DNA of 64,000 bases from Alphaproteobacteria bacterium (lineage in GTDB: Bacteria > Pseudomonadota > Alphaproteobacteria > Rhodobacterales > Rhodobacteraceae). A program made the translations under genes and the position numbers. The DNA lies in contig QOQE01000004.1 in NCBI GenBank assembly GCA_003331935.1, positions 1-64,000 on the forward strand, in the 5' to 3' direction. Shown in pieces: positions 8,625 through 17,314 of this stretch (positions within the stretch are counted from its first letter, which is position 1; every line of letters starts with the position of its first letter). Below the pieces are notes generated by a model, which was given only the letters and a program-made list of their open reading frames with translations, did no database searches and was not told where the DNA came from.

Positions 8625-9473
8625 ATGTCGTTAACTATAAATAATGGCAGAGCAATTGGGTTTGCAATCGTTGCATTGAGTCGTTCGTCAAATTTGATGA
8701 ATGAAGCCATGGAACGCTTATCAACAGGAAAAAGAATTAACAGGGCGTCTGATGACCCTGCTGGAATTCGTCAAATAATGAAGCTTAATGCTGAGATCCA
8801 AGGGACAAAGATGGCATCGAGGAATGCAGCTGATGGCCAGGCGTTAATTGATACTTTAGACGAAAGTTTATCTGAAGTGCAATCCATACTATTAAGGATG
8901 CGCGAGCTAACCGTTCAAGCGATGAGTGACACAAATTCCTCTTCAGACCGCGCAGCATTAGATTTGGAGATATCACAATTAGAATTAGAAATTGATCGTA
9001 TAGGTAGTACTACCTCTTTTGGAGGTAAATTAATATTTGATGGGAACACGCACTATCTTCAGATTGGAGCACGATCTGGAAATACACTGGAAGTTCAAGC
9101 CTACACTCTGAGCGCATCAACTCTGGGTGTCGCATCTACATTAGGAGTTGTATCAGCACTGGGATCAAGTCAAAATTTAACAACCAGAGGTAATGCAGAG
9201 GTTTATCTGGGTTCGATTGATACTGCTATAAAAGATATTGCTGAAAAAAGGGGGGCTGCTGGTGCATTATCGAATAGGCTTGACTACACGATATCAAACC
9301 TAGAAAACGTGGAATTAAATCTCATAAAATCAAAAAGTAGAATTGAAGACGCAGATATTGCCGAGGAAAGCATGAAATTAGCGAAAGCTAAGATATTGCA
9401 ACAAGTTGCAATAGCAATGATTGCACAAGCCAACGCAAGAACAAATTGGATATTAAAACTTTTGGAAAAATAG
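8625..9473 (+). CDS. Compact flagellin
   Basis: 282 residues, short for a flagellin. The N-terminal D0/D1 region shows the classic helix with L-S-T-G-K-R-I-N-R-A-S-D-D-P-A-G (about 31-46) and L-L-R-M-R-E-L-T-V-Q-A near 88-98. The C-terminal D1/D0 helix has R-I-E-D-A-D-I-A-E-E and L-Q-Q-V-A-I-A-M-I-A-Q-A-N-A. The variable outer domain between is tiny, about 50 residues, with A-S-T-L-G-V repeats. It is exported by the flagellar type III system and polymerises as filament. No other flagellar gene is in the window. No strong Shine-Dalgarno precedes ATG 8625, and I could not fix a sigma-28 or sigma-54 promoter in 8512-8624. Confidence 0.9.
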   Translation: MSLTINNGRAIGFAIVALSRSSNLMNEAMERLSTGKRINRASDDPAGIRQIMKLNAEIQGTKMASRNAADGQALIDTLDESLSEVQSILLRMRELTVQAMSDTNSSSDRAALDLEISQLELEIDRIGSTTSFGGKLIFDGNTHYLQIGARSGNTLEVQAYTLSASTLGVASTLGVVSALGSSQNLTTRGNAEVYLGSIDTAIKDIAEKRGAAGALSNRLDYTISNLENVELNLIKSKSRIEDADIAEESMKLAKAKILQQVAIAMIAQANARTNWILKLLEK

Positions 9474-9495
9474 AAAAAGATGCTAAATAACTAAG

Positions 9496-10272
9496 ATGCC
9501 AACAAAGATCGAAAAAGTGAGCGAATTTATTTTTCAATCACACCAACATGGTGATACATTTTCAAATCTCGAAAATGATATGAAACCAAAAGATTTTGCC
9601 GAGGCCTACGACATTCAAAAGAGACTGAGGCAAAAGTTACCAAGAGGGCCTCTTGGGGGTTACAAAATAGCACTATCTTCAAAAATACAACAAGACTATC
9701 ACAATATTACCCAACCAGTTTATGGCGGCCTATTTAGAAAAGAAATTTTTAATAGTCCTAAGGTGATAGTGCTAAAAAACTATCATAGAATGAGCGTCGA
9801 GTTTGAGTTGGCGTTTGAACTATCGGACCGTATTGTAGACTCTACAATTCATAGAAACCCAGAAAATATTTTTCTTGATATTTCAAATGTTATGCCGGCA
9901 ATCGAGCTTGTGGATGATAGAGGAGCAAATTATGAGGGTCTAGATCCACTTTCTCTGGCCTGTGATAACGCATGGTCTGGTGGCCTAGTTCTAGGAGAGC
10001 CCATAGATGATTGGATGGAAAAGGACTTTCTTGATATTCAATCGATATGTGAATGGAACCAAGAACCAAAATTAATGGCAAACGTACTTGACGCGAAGCC
10101 TTTTGAAAATCTTTGCTGGTTAATCAACGAATTACACTCTTGCCAAAGTGAATTAAAACCGGGGATGATTATAATTACCGGAAGTGTATTCAGAGTCAGA
10201 CAAGCAAAGATAGGTGATAAAATAAATCATATTCTTTCTGACCATGGCACAGTAAGTATTGACGTTGTTTAA
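9496..10272 (+). CDS. 2-keto-4-pentenoate hydratase / FAH-family protein
   Basis: 258 residues, full length for the MhpD/4-oxalocrotonate decarboxylase-like family. Seen: A-E-A-Y-D-I-Q (about 34-40), G-G-Y-K-I-A-L-S (about 54-61), the E-F-E-L-A-F-E-L metal site (about 103-110, acidic pair), and P-A-I-E-L-V-D-D-R (about 135-143). It acts on 2-hydroxy-dienoates or 2-oxo acids with Mg or Mn. It starts 22 bases after the flagellin stop and is followed 26 bases later by the ATC-hydrolase-like gene, so it may belong to a small catabolic operon with the latter. The family also occurs, partial, at 1-398. Confidence 0.82.
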   Translation: MPTKIEKVSEFIFQSHQHGDTFSNLENDMKPKDFAEAYDIQKRLRQKLPRGPLGGYKIALSSKIQQDYHNITQPVYGGLFRKEIFNSPKVIVLKNYHRMSVEFELAFELSDRIVDSTIHRNPENIFLDISNVMPAIELVDDRGANYEGLDPLSLACDNAWSGGLVLGEPIDDWMEKDFLDIQSICEWNQEPKLMANVLDAKPFENLCWLINELHSCQSELKPGMIIITGSVFRVRQAKIGDKINHILSDHGTVSIDVV

Positions 10273-10298
10273 AGCAATAATTTAACGGGAGATTATAG

Positions 10299-10805
10299 AT
10301 GGATAGTGATATTAAATTGAAGGATGAATTAACCCAAAAAATAGGTGTTTTAACGCGTCGAGAAACAGAAGCTCGAATAATAGCACCATTTGTTGATGCC
10401 CTCATAAAAACCTTCGGTAAAGAAAAAATAACACCGATTTTAGAAAAGACAGTAATGGAACTTGCACGTAATCAAGGATCATCTCTTGCTAAGGAGTATG
10501 GCAGCGATGTGTCTGCTTTTCTTGAAACATTAAAGTTCTGGACACAAGGAGGAGCTTTAGAAATAGATTTGCTTGAGAAAAGCGAAACAAAGCTGGATTT
10601 TAATGTAACCCGATGTCGATATGCGGAAATGTATAAGGCATTAGGGATACAAGATCTTGGCGCTGTTTTATCCTGTAACAGAGATGCTGCAATGATTGAA
10701 GGTTTTAACGAGGGTGCCCGTCTTGACCGGGAGACAACAATAATGGGTGGTGGCGAGTGCTGTACCTTCCGATACACATTTGATAATACTAACGAGCAAG
10801 GATAA
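10299..10805 (+). CDS. L-2-amino-thiazoline-4-carboxylic acid hydrolase-like protein
   Basis: 168 residues. The C-terminal half matches from memory the ATC hydrolase family: C-R-Y-A-E-M-Y-K-A-L-G, then L-S-C-N-R-D-A-A-M-I-E-G-F-N, and a final E-C-C-T-F-R-Y motif. The namesake enzyme opens L-2-amino-thiazoline-4-carboxylate to N-carbamoyl-cysteine in some pseudomonads, but most family members are untested and may act on other substrates. Conserved Cys residues (C112, C131 approximate) are candidate nucleophiles. A good Shine-Dalgarno (AACGGGAG) precedes ATG 10299. It lies between the hydratase and the membrane-fused hydrolase, all on the same strand. Confidence 0.65.
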   Translation: MDSDIKLKDELTQKIGVLTRRETEARIIAPFVDALIKTFGKEKITPILEKTVMELARNQGSSLAKEYGSDVSAFLETLKFWTQGGALEIDLLEKSETKLDFNVTRCRYAEMYKALGIQDLGAVLSCNRDAAMIEGFNEGARLDRETTIMGGGECCTFRYTFDNTNEQG

Positions 10806-10812
10806 GTTATAT

Positions 10813-12318
10813 TTGCAAAAGAGCTCCCTTAAATTTACCTATAAAGTCTTTTGTCTTTTACTAATTTTTCTTATCATATTTTCATTTGGAAAGCTGAAGC
10901 TTTCTGAAGCTAACTTAATGAGTGTAAAAGAATTTGTTGGTGATACGCCGATCACTTTAACTTTTAAGGACAAAACAAAAAACAATGGCATAGTATTTTT
11001 GGCTCACGGATTTGCTGGATCCACGAGCTTTATGCGACCTATAGCTGTAGCCCTTGCTGAAGCAGGCTTTTTAACAGTTCGTTTTGATTTTTTAGGCCAC
11101 GGCCGTCATTCGCAACCATATTCTGGAGACATCACGACCATCACAGGCGCCACGCAAAAGTTTGTTAATCAAACTAATGAGGTCATTTCTTATTATCTAG
11201 CTAAATATGAACACAGTTTTTCAATGATTATAGGCCATTCAATGGCATCTGATATAATAATCAGGTCAGCCCTTTCTGATACACGGGTAAACAGTGCTGT
11301 TGCTATTTCAGCTTATACTGATGCTCTAAAATCTGACAGGCCTAAAAATGTCTTAATATTGAATGGCCAATGGGAGCCTCAATTAAGAGAAAAATCTCTG
11401 GAAATTTTAAAAAGTATAGGAATTAAAAACCCAGAAGAGGGAAAAATATATGGAAGCCTAAATGATAATACAATTAGAAAAGTTGAGGTTATTAAAAATG
11501 CTGACCATGTAGGTGTTTTATATTCAATACGAACGCAGAAAGAACTATTGGATTGGATTAATCTCCTAAACAGAGACAAACAACTGTTTGTTGGCAATAA
11601 TATTGGAAAATGGACCGGTATTCTTTTTTTTAGTATTTTTTTTCTTGTTATATTTCTAATCAAATTTCTGGATCAGAATATCTCAGGAAAATACCGTCTT
11701 CGCTATATACGGTTTTTTTCTATTAACATTCTAGCTTGTGCACTGTCTCCTTTAATCTTGTACTATTTCAAAATTAATTTTGTTGAATTTCCTGCTCATA
11801 ACCATCTAATCAATCAAATGATTTTAATATCAATAATTTTATCCTTTAGTATCCCATCTGCCCAAATAAGGGAGTTAGCAAAATCATTTGATTTTCGATT
11901 ATTTGCCATTTTATTTATTTTATTTTGTATTTTATTTGGATCCATTTTGGATAGCTATGTGAGTTCATTTCTTCTGACTGGAATTAGAGTTCCTATTTTT
12001 TTCTGTTGTTTACTTGGCACCGTACCTTTGATGGTGCTGATGCAACTGTACTATGATAATTATTCAAATGGTTGGATAGTAGGCAACATCTTTAAATTGT
12101 TTCTAATCATATCTTTGTCAACTTCAATCTTGTTAGAAATCTCTCAACTGTTTATTGTAGGATACGCAATTATTCTATTTCTCGCCTTTGCATTAATATT
12201 TGGGTTTTTAGCGAATATGATAAGTAGAAAATACAACAACACGTTATCAGTAGGTTTAGCTAACGGAATAACATTGGCTTGGACATTTTCCACAGCCCTT
12301 CCATTGTATGTTAATTAA
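10813..12318 (+). CDS. Alpha/beta hydrolase fused to a C-terminal multi-spanning membrane domain
   Basis: About 501 residues from a TTG at 10813, chosen because AAGGA lies at 10798-10802 and the protein then begins with a short basic tail and a membrane anchor; the longer frame to 10747 would lie inside the upstream gene. After the anchor comes an alpha/beta hydrolase domain with L-A-H-G-F-A-G (oxyanion loop), nucleophile elbow G-H-S-M-A-S, and a late catalytic His in N-A-D-H-V-G. The last roughly 230 residues are seven to eight hydrophobic helices. The domain pair suggests a membrane-bound hydrolase facing the periplasm. Function unknown; no named family recognised. Confidence 0.7.
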   Translation: MQKSSLKFTYKVFCLLLIFLIIFSFGKLKLSEANLMSVKEFVGDTPITLTFKDKTKNNGIVFLAHGFAGSTSFMRPIAVALAEAGFLTVRFDFLGHGRHSQPYSGDITTITGATQKFVNQTNEVISYYLAKYEHSFSMIIGHSMASDIIIRSALSDTRVNSAVAISAYTDALKSDRPKNVLILNGQWEPQLREKSLEILKSIGIKNPEEGKIYGSLNDNTIRKVEVIKNADHVGVLYSIRTQKELLDWINLLNRDKQLFVGNNIGKWTGILFFSIFFLVIFLIKFLDQNISGKYRLRYIRFFSINILACALSPLILYYFKINFVEFPAHNHLINQMILISIILSFSIPSAQIRELAKSFDFRLFAILFILFCILFGSILDSYVSSFLLTGIRVPIFFCCLLGTVPLMVLMQLYYDNYSNGWIVGNIFKLFLIISLSTSILLEISQLFIVGYAIILFLAFALIFGFLANMISRKYNNTLSVGLANGITLAWTFSTALPLYVN

Positions 12319-12371
12319 ATGCAGGCAAAATATGGACTCTTTGAAAGTAATTCTAAAAAGGTCAATCTAGA

Positions 12372-13631
12372 ATGACTGTTATAATTTGTGGAGCGGGAAT
12401 TGGTGGATTATGCCTTGGGCTCTCCTTGCAACAATTAAAAATTCCCTTTCAAATATTTGAGGCATCAGGATCTATAAAGCCCTTAGGTGTAGGAATAAAC
12501 CTACAGCCTAACGCCGTCAGAGAGCTTTATGCGTTAGGAATAAAAGATGGCCTCAGTAGGATTGGAATACAAACAGAGGAATTTGGACTGTTTTCAAAAA
12601 AAGGCTTAGAAATTTGGACGGAACCGCGCGGGCTAAAAGCCGGTTACAGTGTGCCGCAATTTTCAGTACACAGAGGTGAACTCCAAAAATTACTTTATGA
12701 CACTCTTATTGGGCGAATGAAAAGAAATACTGTGAACTTAGGCATGAAAGCCACTGGCTATAAAAATTTTAAATCTTCAGTACAATTACAATGCATAAAT
12801 AGAAATACAAACAAACTTGAGACTTTCGATGGTGATGCTCTCATTGCTTGCGATGGAATCAATTCAAGCATCAGAAAGCAGCTTTTCCCGGATGAAGGAG
12901 AACCTCTATGGAATGGGGCAATTTTATGGAGAGGGCTAGCGTTGGCTTCTCCCTTTAGAACAGATGCCTCTATGGTGATGATTGGACATGATACCCAAAG
13001 ATTTGTTTCATATCCAATAAGTAAAAAAAATACTGATGGAAACGCAAAAATTAACTGGATAGCTGAACTAAAATTTAATCCCGAAAAGCCTTGGTCAAAA
13101 AGTGATTGGAGTAAAAAGGTAGATAAATCAAAATTTTTAAATAGTTTTTTAGACTGGAGCTTTGACTGGATAGATCCACTTAATCTTATTTCAGAAACAA
13201 GTTCTATCTATGAGTATCCAATGGTTGATAGAGATCCATTAGAAAAATGGACCTTTGAAAGAACGACACTTTTAGGTGATGCTGCGCATCCAACATATCC
13301 TGTGGGCTCAAATGGCGCTAGCCAGGCAATTATTGACGCAAGAAAACTTGCATTCCACTTACAGGTAACCGGAACTAACGAAAAAGCTTTATTAAATTAC
13401 GAAAAAGAAATGCTTCCTCTGACTACTAAAATTACGTTGGCAAATAGAGATTCTGGTCCTGATGCTCTTTTACAAGTTGTGGAGGATCGTTGTGCAGGCT
13501 CTTTTAATGATGTACAGGAAATCATTAGCCAAAATGAACTTGAAGCTCACTCGCAAAAATACAAGTCAGTCGCTGGTCTAAACATCGAAAAGCTTAACAA
13601 TTCGAACAGCATTCTAAGTTCATTCATTTAA
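12372..13631 (+). CDS. FAD-dependent monooxygenase (aromatic-ring hydroxylase type)
   Basis: 419 residues, group A flavoprotein monooxygenase. FAD-binding G-A-G-I-G-G-L at residues 7-13, the D-G motif (A-C-D-G-I-N-S-S-I-R near 163-172) and the second FAD motif G-D-A-A-H-P-T-Y-P-V-G-S-N-G (about 306-319) are all present. Such enzymes insert one oxygen atom using NAD(P)H and O2; the sequence is closest in style to salicylate-hydroxylase-like members with P-V-G-S-N-G-A-S-Q. Its 3' end overlaps the convergent nuclease-like gene by 12 bases. The substrate is unknown. Confidence 0.85.
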   Translation: MTVIICGAGIGGLCLGLSLQQLKIPFQIFEASGSIKPLGVGINLQPNAVRELYALGIKDGLSRIGIQTEEFGLFSKKGLEIWTEPRGLKAGYSVPQFSVHRGELQKLLYDTLIGRMKRNTVNLGMKATGYKNFKSSVQLQCINRNTNKLETFDGDALIACDGINSSIRKQLFPDEGEPLWNGAILWRGLALASPFRTDASMVMIGHDTQRFVSYPISKKNTDGNAKINWIAELKFNPEKPWSKSDWSKKVDKSKFLNSFLDWSFDWIDPLNLISETSSIYEYPMVDRDPLEKWTFERTTLLGDAAHPTYPVGSNGASQAIIDARKLAFHLQVTGTNEKALLNYEKEMLPLTTKITLANRDSGPDALLQVVEDRCAGSFNDVQEIISQNELEAHSQKYKSVAGLNIEKLNNSNSILSSFI

Positions 13632-14393
13632 ACTCTGAGCAAGAAATTTTCCATATTCACAGCGCTCTGAGTGCTCGGGTCTTTTATTTTCATACAGACA
13701 CTCTCTAATTTCGTTTAAAGTTGGTTCAATCCACGTTTCGTTAGTTTGGTATTCAATCAAAGTCATCTTGAAATTCATGGAGGCAATAGTACTAGATAAG
13801 AAATCGTAGTCACTAAACCTATCTCCATCACAGTAAAGGAAATATCCCGTATCATCTACATGGAAACCCTTTTTCCTTAGAACCCATACATATAGGTCCA
13901 TTTGTCGCTTGTAGGATGCCTTCCAAAAATCATCCAATGTGATAGGCCCTTTGTCTGATTTTTGGGAGGTACTCTTATAATCGACTATATGCAGGCAATT
14001 TGTATTAATGTTTAACCATACATCATCTAGGCCACCTCCGACTTTAAGGTTTGTATTTGTGTGGACAAAGTTAAGCCTATCCTTTGCTCCAAAATGTAAG
14101 CTTTGAGTCCATAACTCAAAGTGTTCATGTTGAAAAGGAATAAGAAAGTCCCGTCCATTGGCTACTAAAAAAGGATGTGGTTCTCCGATCGCCCTATATT
14201 TGTCAAAATCCCGTTTTAGCAATATATCCGTTGCTTCATTAATATTGAACCCTGGAATAGAGGGGAATTTTATTCCTTCCACTTGTTCCATGTAAAAACA
14301 CGCCTTACATCTAACAAAATTTTCAATTCTACTTCTACTTAGTTCATAAGGTTCTTTATTATCTTTATCAAATTTTCCTCGATGCCTAGCCAT
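13620..14393 (-). CDS. PD-(D/E)XK nuclease-superfamily protein with paired cysteines
   Basis: 257 residues. The core reads G-G-L-D-D-V-W-L-N then H-I-V-D-Y-K-S about 20 residues later, matching the D...D-x-K active-site pattern of PD-(D/E)XK nucleases. A downstream Q-M-D-L-Y-V-W resembles the Q-x-x-x-Y motif of the RecB/Cas4-like group. Cysteines in R-C-K-A-C (about 28-31), one later and one in E-R-C-E-Y near the end are reminiscent of the iron-sulfur staple of AddB/Cas4-type nucleases. It is not next to Cas or RecBCD genes, so the role is unknown; DNA repair is possible. It starts one base before the YceI gene's stop on the same strand. Confidence 0.6.
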   Translation of the reverse strand: MARHRGKFDKDNKEPYELSRSRIENFVRCKACFYMEQVEGIKFPSIPGFNINEATDILLKRDFDKYRAIGEPHPFLVANGRDFLIPFQHEHFELWTQSLHFGAKDRLNFVHTNTNLKVGGGLDDVWLNINTNCLHIVDYKSTSQKSDKGPITLDDFWKASYKRQMDLYVWVLRKKGFHVDDTGYFLYCDGDRFSDYDFLSSTIASMNFKMTLIEYQTNETWIEPTLNEIRECLYENKRPEHSERCEYGKFLAQSLNE

Positions 14394-14394
14394 C

Positions 14395-14970
14395 TCACTC
14401 CTTTTTGATTAATTTAATATTAGAGTTTAATTCAATCTCTTCGCCAACAAGAAGAGAGTAACCGTCAGCTCCAAACTCATATCTATTGATAGATGACTTA
14501 ATTCCAAAGTTAAGAGTTTTTGCATTTTTTTTATTGCCCTTATTACCTATAACGAAAATAGTTATATTTTTCTTTGAACCTCTCAAGCTGAGCAGTCCAT
14601 TGATTTCATATCTCATGCCCTTTTTGGAAATGTTGGTGCTTTTAAATTCCATAAATGGATACTTTTCTGAGTTTAACACGCTTAAACCTAACATGGCCTT
14701 GGTAGCCAGTGGAAATCCTGCCGTGCTCTTTTTTAAATCTATTTTAATATAAAACCTTGATTGCTCCTCTTTATTAAAATCTATGATGAACGATGTTTTA
14801 TCGATATAAAACTCACCTGATATAGGAATTCCACTTACAAAATATTTAAAGTTAAGTTTTTCTGAACTCCTGATAGTGTAGATCTCTTTTGCTAAAAGGT
14901 TGCCACTTAACAAAACAGATGTAATAAATACAACAATAAACGAAAACGGTAACGAGCTTTTTAAAACCAT
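14395..14970 (-). CDS. YceI family periplasmic protein
   Basis: 191 residues. An N-terminal signal peptide (hydrophobic stretch through L-S-G-N-L-L-A, cleavage about residue 27) is followed by a YceI-like lipocalin-type beta-barrel: I-R-S-S-E-K-L-N-F-K-Y-F, L-K-K-S-T-A-G, A-M-L-G-L-S-V-L-N-S-E-K-Y-P-F-M-E-F and the late R-Y-E-F-G-A-D-G segment match family positions. YceI proteins bind polyisoprenoid or other hydrophobic ligands in the periplasm. It is divergent from the old yellow enzyme at 15015 and may share that 44-base promoter region. Confidence 0.72.
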   Translation of the reverse strand: MVLKSSLPFSFIVVFITSVLLSGNLLAKEIYTIRSSEKLNFKYFVSGIPISGEFYIDKTSFIIDFNKEEQSRFYIKIDLKKSTAGFPLATKAMLGLSVLNSEKYPFMEFKSTNISKKGMRYEINGLLSLRGSKKNITIFVIGNKGNKKNAKTLNFGIKSSINRYEFGADGYSLLVGEEIELNSNIKLIKKE

Positions 14971-15014
14971 TAATAGATCTTTGTTAGGATAAAAGTTTGT
15001 TTTAGTATAGAGAT

Positions 15015-16097
15015 ATGGAACACCTATTTAAAGAACTCACTTTTTCAAACGGGGTGAAAGCAAGAAATAAATTTCTACTTGCACCACTAACCAATATGCA
15101 AAGTCCTGATATAGGGAAGTTATCTAATGATGAATTTAATTGGTTAACAAAAAGAGCTGAAGGAGGATTTGGAATCATAATGACCTGCGCGATGCCGGTG
15201 TTAAAGTCTGGTATAGGGTGGAAAGGTCAACTTGGTATCTATGATCCTATTCATGAAGAGGGTCACAAACGATTAAATGCCGAATTGCATAGACTAGAAG
15301 CGCTTTCGATTGCACAAATATTTCATGCTGGGGTGAGAGCAAATATCGATTATGCAGATGATAAAGTGGGGCCAAGTGCAAATTTAGAGAAATCTGCAAG
15401 AGAACTTTCGTTTGCAGAAATCGAAAAAATGAAAACAGCATTTGTTGACTGTGCTGTAAGAGCGTATGATTGCAATTATGATGGCATTGAAATACATGCT
15501 GCTCATGGCTATCTTATTGGTCAATTTCTGTCCTCAAAATTCAATAAAAGAAAAGATGTTTATGGCGGTTCGTTTGATAATAGAGCAAAACTTTTAATTG
15601 ATATTATCGATCAAATAAAAGAGAAGACATCATCATCCTTTTTGATCGGTGTTAGAATTTCTCCAGAGAGGTTTGGCCTGGATACTGATGAAATGATAAC
15701 CCTATACAAAATTTTATGTAAAAATAAAAACATTCACTTTATTGATGTTTCACTCTGGGACTCATTCAAATTGGTCGACGATGGGCCTCATAAAGGAAAG
15801 AGCTTATTGAAACTTTTCACAGATATTGATCGAGGTGAAAAGTTGCTGACTGTAGCAGGGAAGATTTTTTCATATGAAGACATAGAAATACTTGAAAATA
15901 ATAGTGTCGATTTTTTCTGCCTTGGGAGAGCAGCTATTTTAGACCATCAATTTCCAAATCGCCTGAAGGTTGAAAGATCAAACTTTCAGCCTTACTCAGC
16001 TCCTGTTACAAGGAGCCATCTTTTAAGAGAAGGCCTATCAGAGACATTTGTCGACTATATGTCAACTTGGAAGAATTTTGTAAGTGATGTTGCATGA
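15015..16097 (+). CDS. NADH:flavin oxidoreductase (old yellow enzyme family)
   Basis: 360 residues, an FMN-containing TIM barrel. Seen: the N-terminal R-N-K-F-L-L-A-P-L-T-N segment, A-Q-I-F-H-A-G (about 95-101), the E-I-H-A-A-H-G-Y-L-I-G-Q-F-L-S signature (about 161-175) holding the His residues that bind substrate oxygen, R-I-S-P-E-R-F-G, and the late C-L-G-R-A-A-I phosphate-binding motif. These enzymes reduce activated C=C bonds. Its stop overlaps the P450 start (ATGA at 16094-16097), so the pair is translationally coupled and probably acts on the same hydrocarbon or terpenoid skeleton. Confidence 0.88.
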   Translation: MEHLFKELTFSNGVKARNKFLLAPLTNMQSPDIGKLSNDEFNWLTKRAEGGFGIIMTCAMPVLKSGIGWKGQLGIYDPIHEEGHKRLNAELHRLEALSIAQIFHAGVRANIDYADDKVGPSANLEKSARELSFAEIEKMKTAFVDCAVRAYDCNYDGIEIHAAHGYLIGQFLSSKFNKRKDVYGGSFDNRAKLLIDIIDQIKEKTSSSFLIGVRISPERFGLDTDEMITLYKILCKNKNIHFIDVSLWDSFKLVDDGPHKGKSLLKLFTDIDRGEKLLTVAGKIFSYEDIEILENNSVDFFCLGRAAILDHQFPNRLKVERSNFQPYSAPVTRSHLLREGLSETFVDYMSTWKNFVSDVA

Positions 16098-17299
16098 ATT
16101 ACGATCCCTCTGATCCAAATATCCTTGCTAATCCGTACCCTTATTTTTCTTCTTTGAGGAACGAAGACCCTATACATTGGAATGCAAAGCTGAAATCATG
16201 GATAATCACCCGGTATGACGATGTTAAATCCATACTTTCCAGCGATAACATAACTGTGGATAGATTAAATACTTTCTATAGTAAGCTTCCTAGTGATGAG
16301 GCAAAGCTGTTGGAAGAAATTGTAAAGTACTTGAATCTGTGGGCTGCATTTAGAAACCCTCCGGATCATACTAGAATAAGAAAGATAATGATGGTTGCCT
16401 TCACGAGGAAATCTATAACTGAAATGCAACCTAAGATTAATGCTATTACAGATGCTACCTTATCCAAGCTAAAAAACATAAATGAAATTGACCTCGTTAA
16501 CAACTATGCTTCCCCAATACCTGCCCTAACCATAATGCACCTATTGGGGGTTCCAATAGATATGCTGGAGGAATTTAAATCATGGTCAGATGATATGTCC
16601 AAGTTCATTGGCGGTGCTCGAAACGATAAGCATAAGTACGAAAAAGCATCTCGAGGATGTCGAAAAATGGTTTCTTTTTTCAGAGAAATAATTAAAGAGA
16701 GGCGAAAAAAACCGTCGGAGGGGTTTTTAATGGACCTGATAAACGCGTCCGTTGAAAATGATAAATTTTCTGATGACGAGCTAATTGCTACTTGTATGCT
16801 TATTTTATTCGCAGGACATGAAACAACCACAAATCTAATTTCAAATGGCATACTAACCTTAATTAGAAATCCATTAGAATTAAAAAAACTACTTAAAAAT
16901 CCAAATTTAATTGACTCCACGATAGAAGAAATCATGCGATTTGATGGACCAACAAACTCACTTGTAAGAAATGTTGAGCGAGACCATAAACTTCATGATA
17001 AAGAACTTAAGAAGGGTGATAGAGTTTTTGCAATGGTTTCTAGCGCAAACAGAGATGAAAATATTTTCAGTGAACCAGATATATTTAAAATAGATCGCTC
17101 ACCGAACCGTCACTTAACATTTGGCTATGGCCCTCATTTGTGTATTGGCGCCGCTCTAGCCAGGGAGGAAGGTCGAATTGCTATAAATAATTTTTTTAAA
17201 CACTACCCCAAAACTAAGCTTAAGGCAGAGAATTCCTATCAGTGGATCGACGCAATGGTTCCCCGAGGCCTTAAAACGCTAGATGTCAGATTGACCTAA
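16094..17299 (+). CDS. Cytochrome P450
   Basis: 401 residues, a soluble bacterial class P450. I-helix oxygen-activation motif A-G-H-E-T-T-T (about 233-239), K-helix E-x-x-R (E-I-M-R) and heme-binding F-G-Y-G-P-H-L-C-I-G with axial thiolate C350 are all intact. It hydroxylates a substrate using electrons from a ferredoxin and reductase, neither of which lies in the window. It starts on the last bases of the old yellow enzyme gene and is followed 15 bases later by a thiolase, a layout typical of steroid, terpenoid or alkane-type catabolism. The exact subfamily cannot be assigned by eye. Confidence 0.93.
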   Translation: MNYDPSDPNILANPYPYFSSLRNEDPIHWNAKLKSWIITRYDDVKSILSSDNITVDRLNTFYSKLPSDEAKLLEEIVKYLNLWAAFRNPPDHTRIRKIMMVAFTRKSITEMQPKINAITDATLSKLKNINEIDLVNNYASPIPALTIMHLLGVPIDMLEEFKSWSDDMSKFIGGARNDKHKYEKASRGCRKMVSFFREIIKERRKKPSEGFLMDLINASVENDKFSDDELIATCMLILFAGHETTTNLISNGILTLIRNPLELKKLLKNPNLIDSTIEEIMRFDGPTNSLVRNVERDHKLHDKELKKGDRVFAMVSSANRDENIFSEPDIFKIDRSPNRHLTFGYGPHLCIGAALAREEGRIAINNFFKHYPKTKLKAENSYQWIDAMVPRGLKTLDVRLT

Positions 17300-17314
17300 A
17301 AAAAGGAGAAAAAG

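Noticed and set aside
10747-10812. Longer start for the membrane-fused hydrolase
   Set aside because: It would lie within the ATC-hydrolase gene; TTG 10813 has a Shine-Dalgarno and begins at the membrane anchor.
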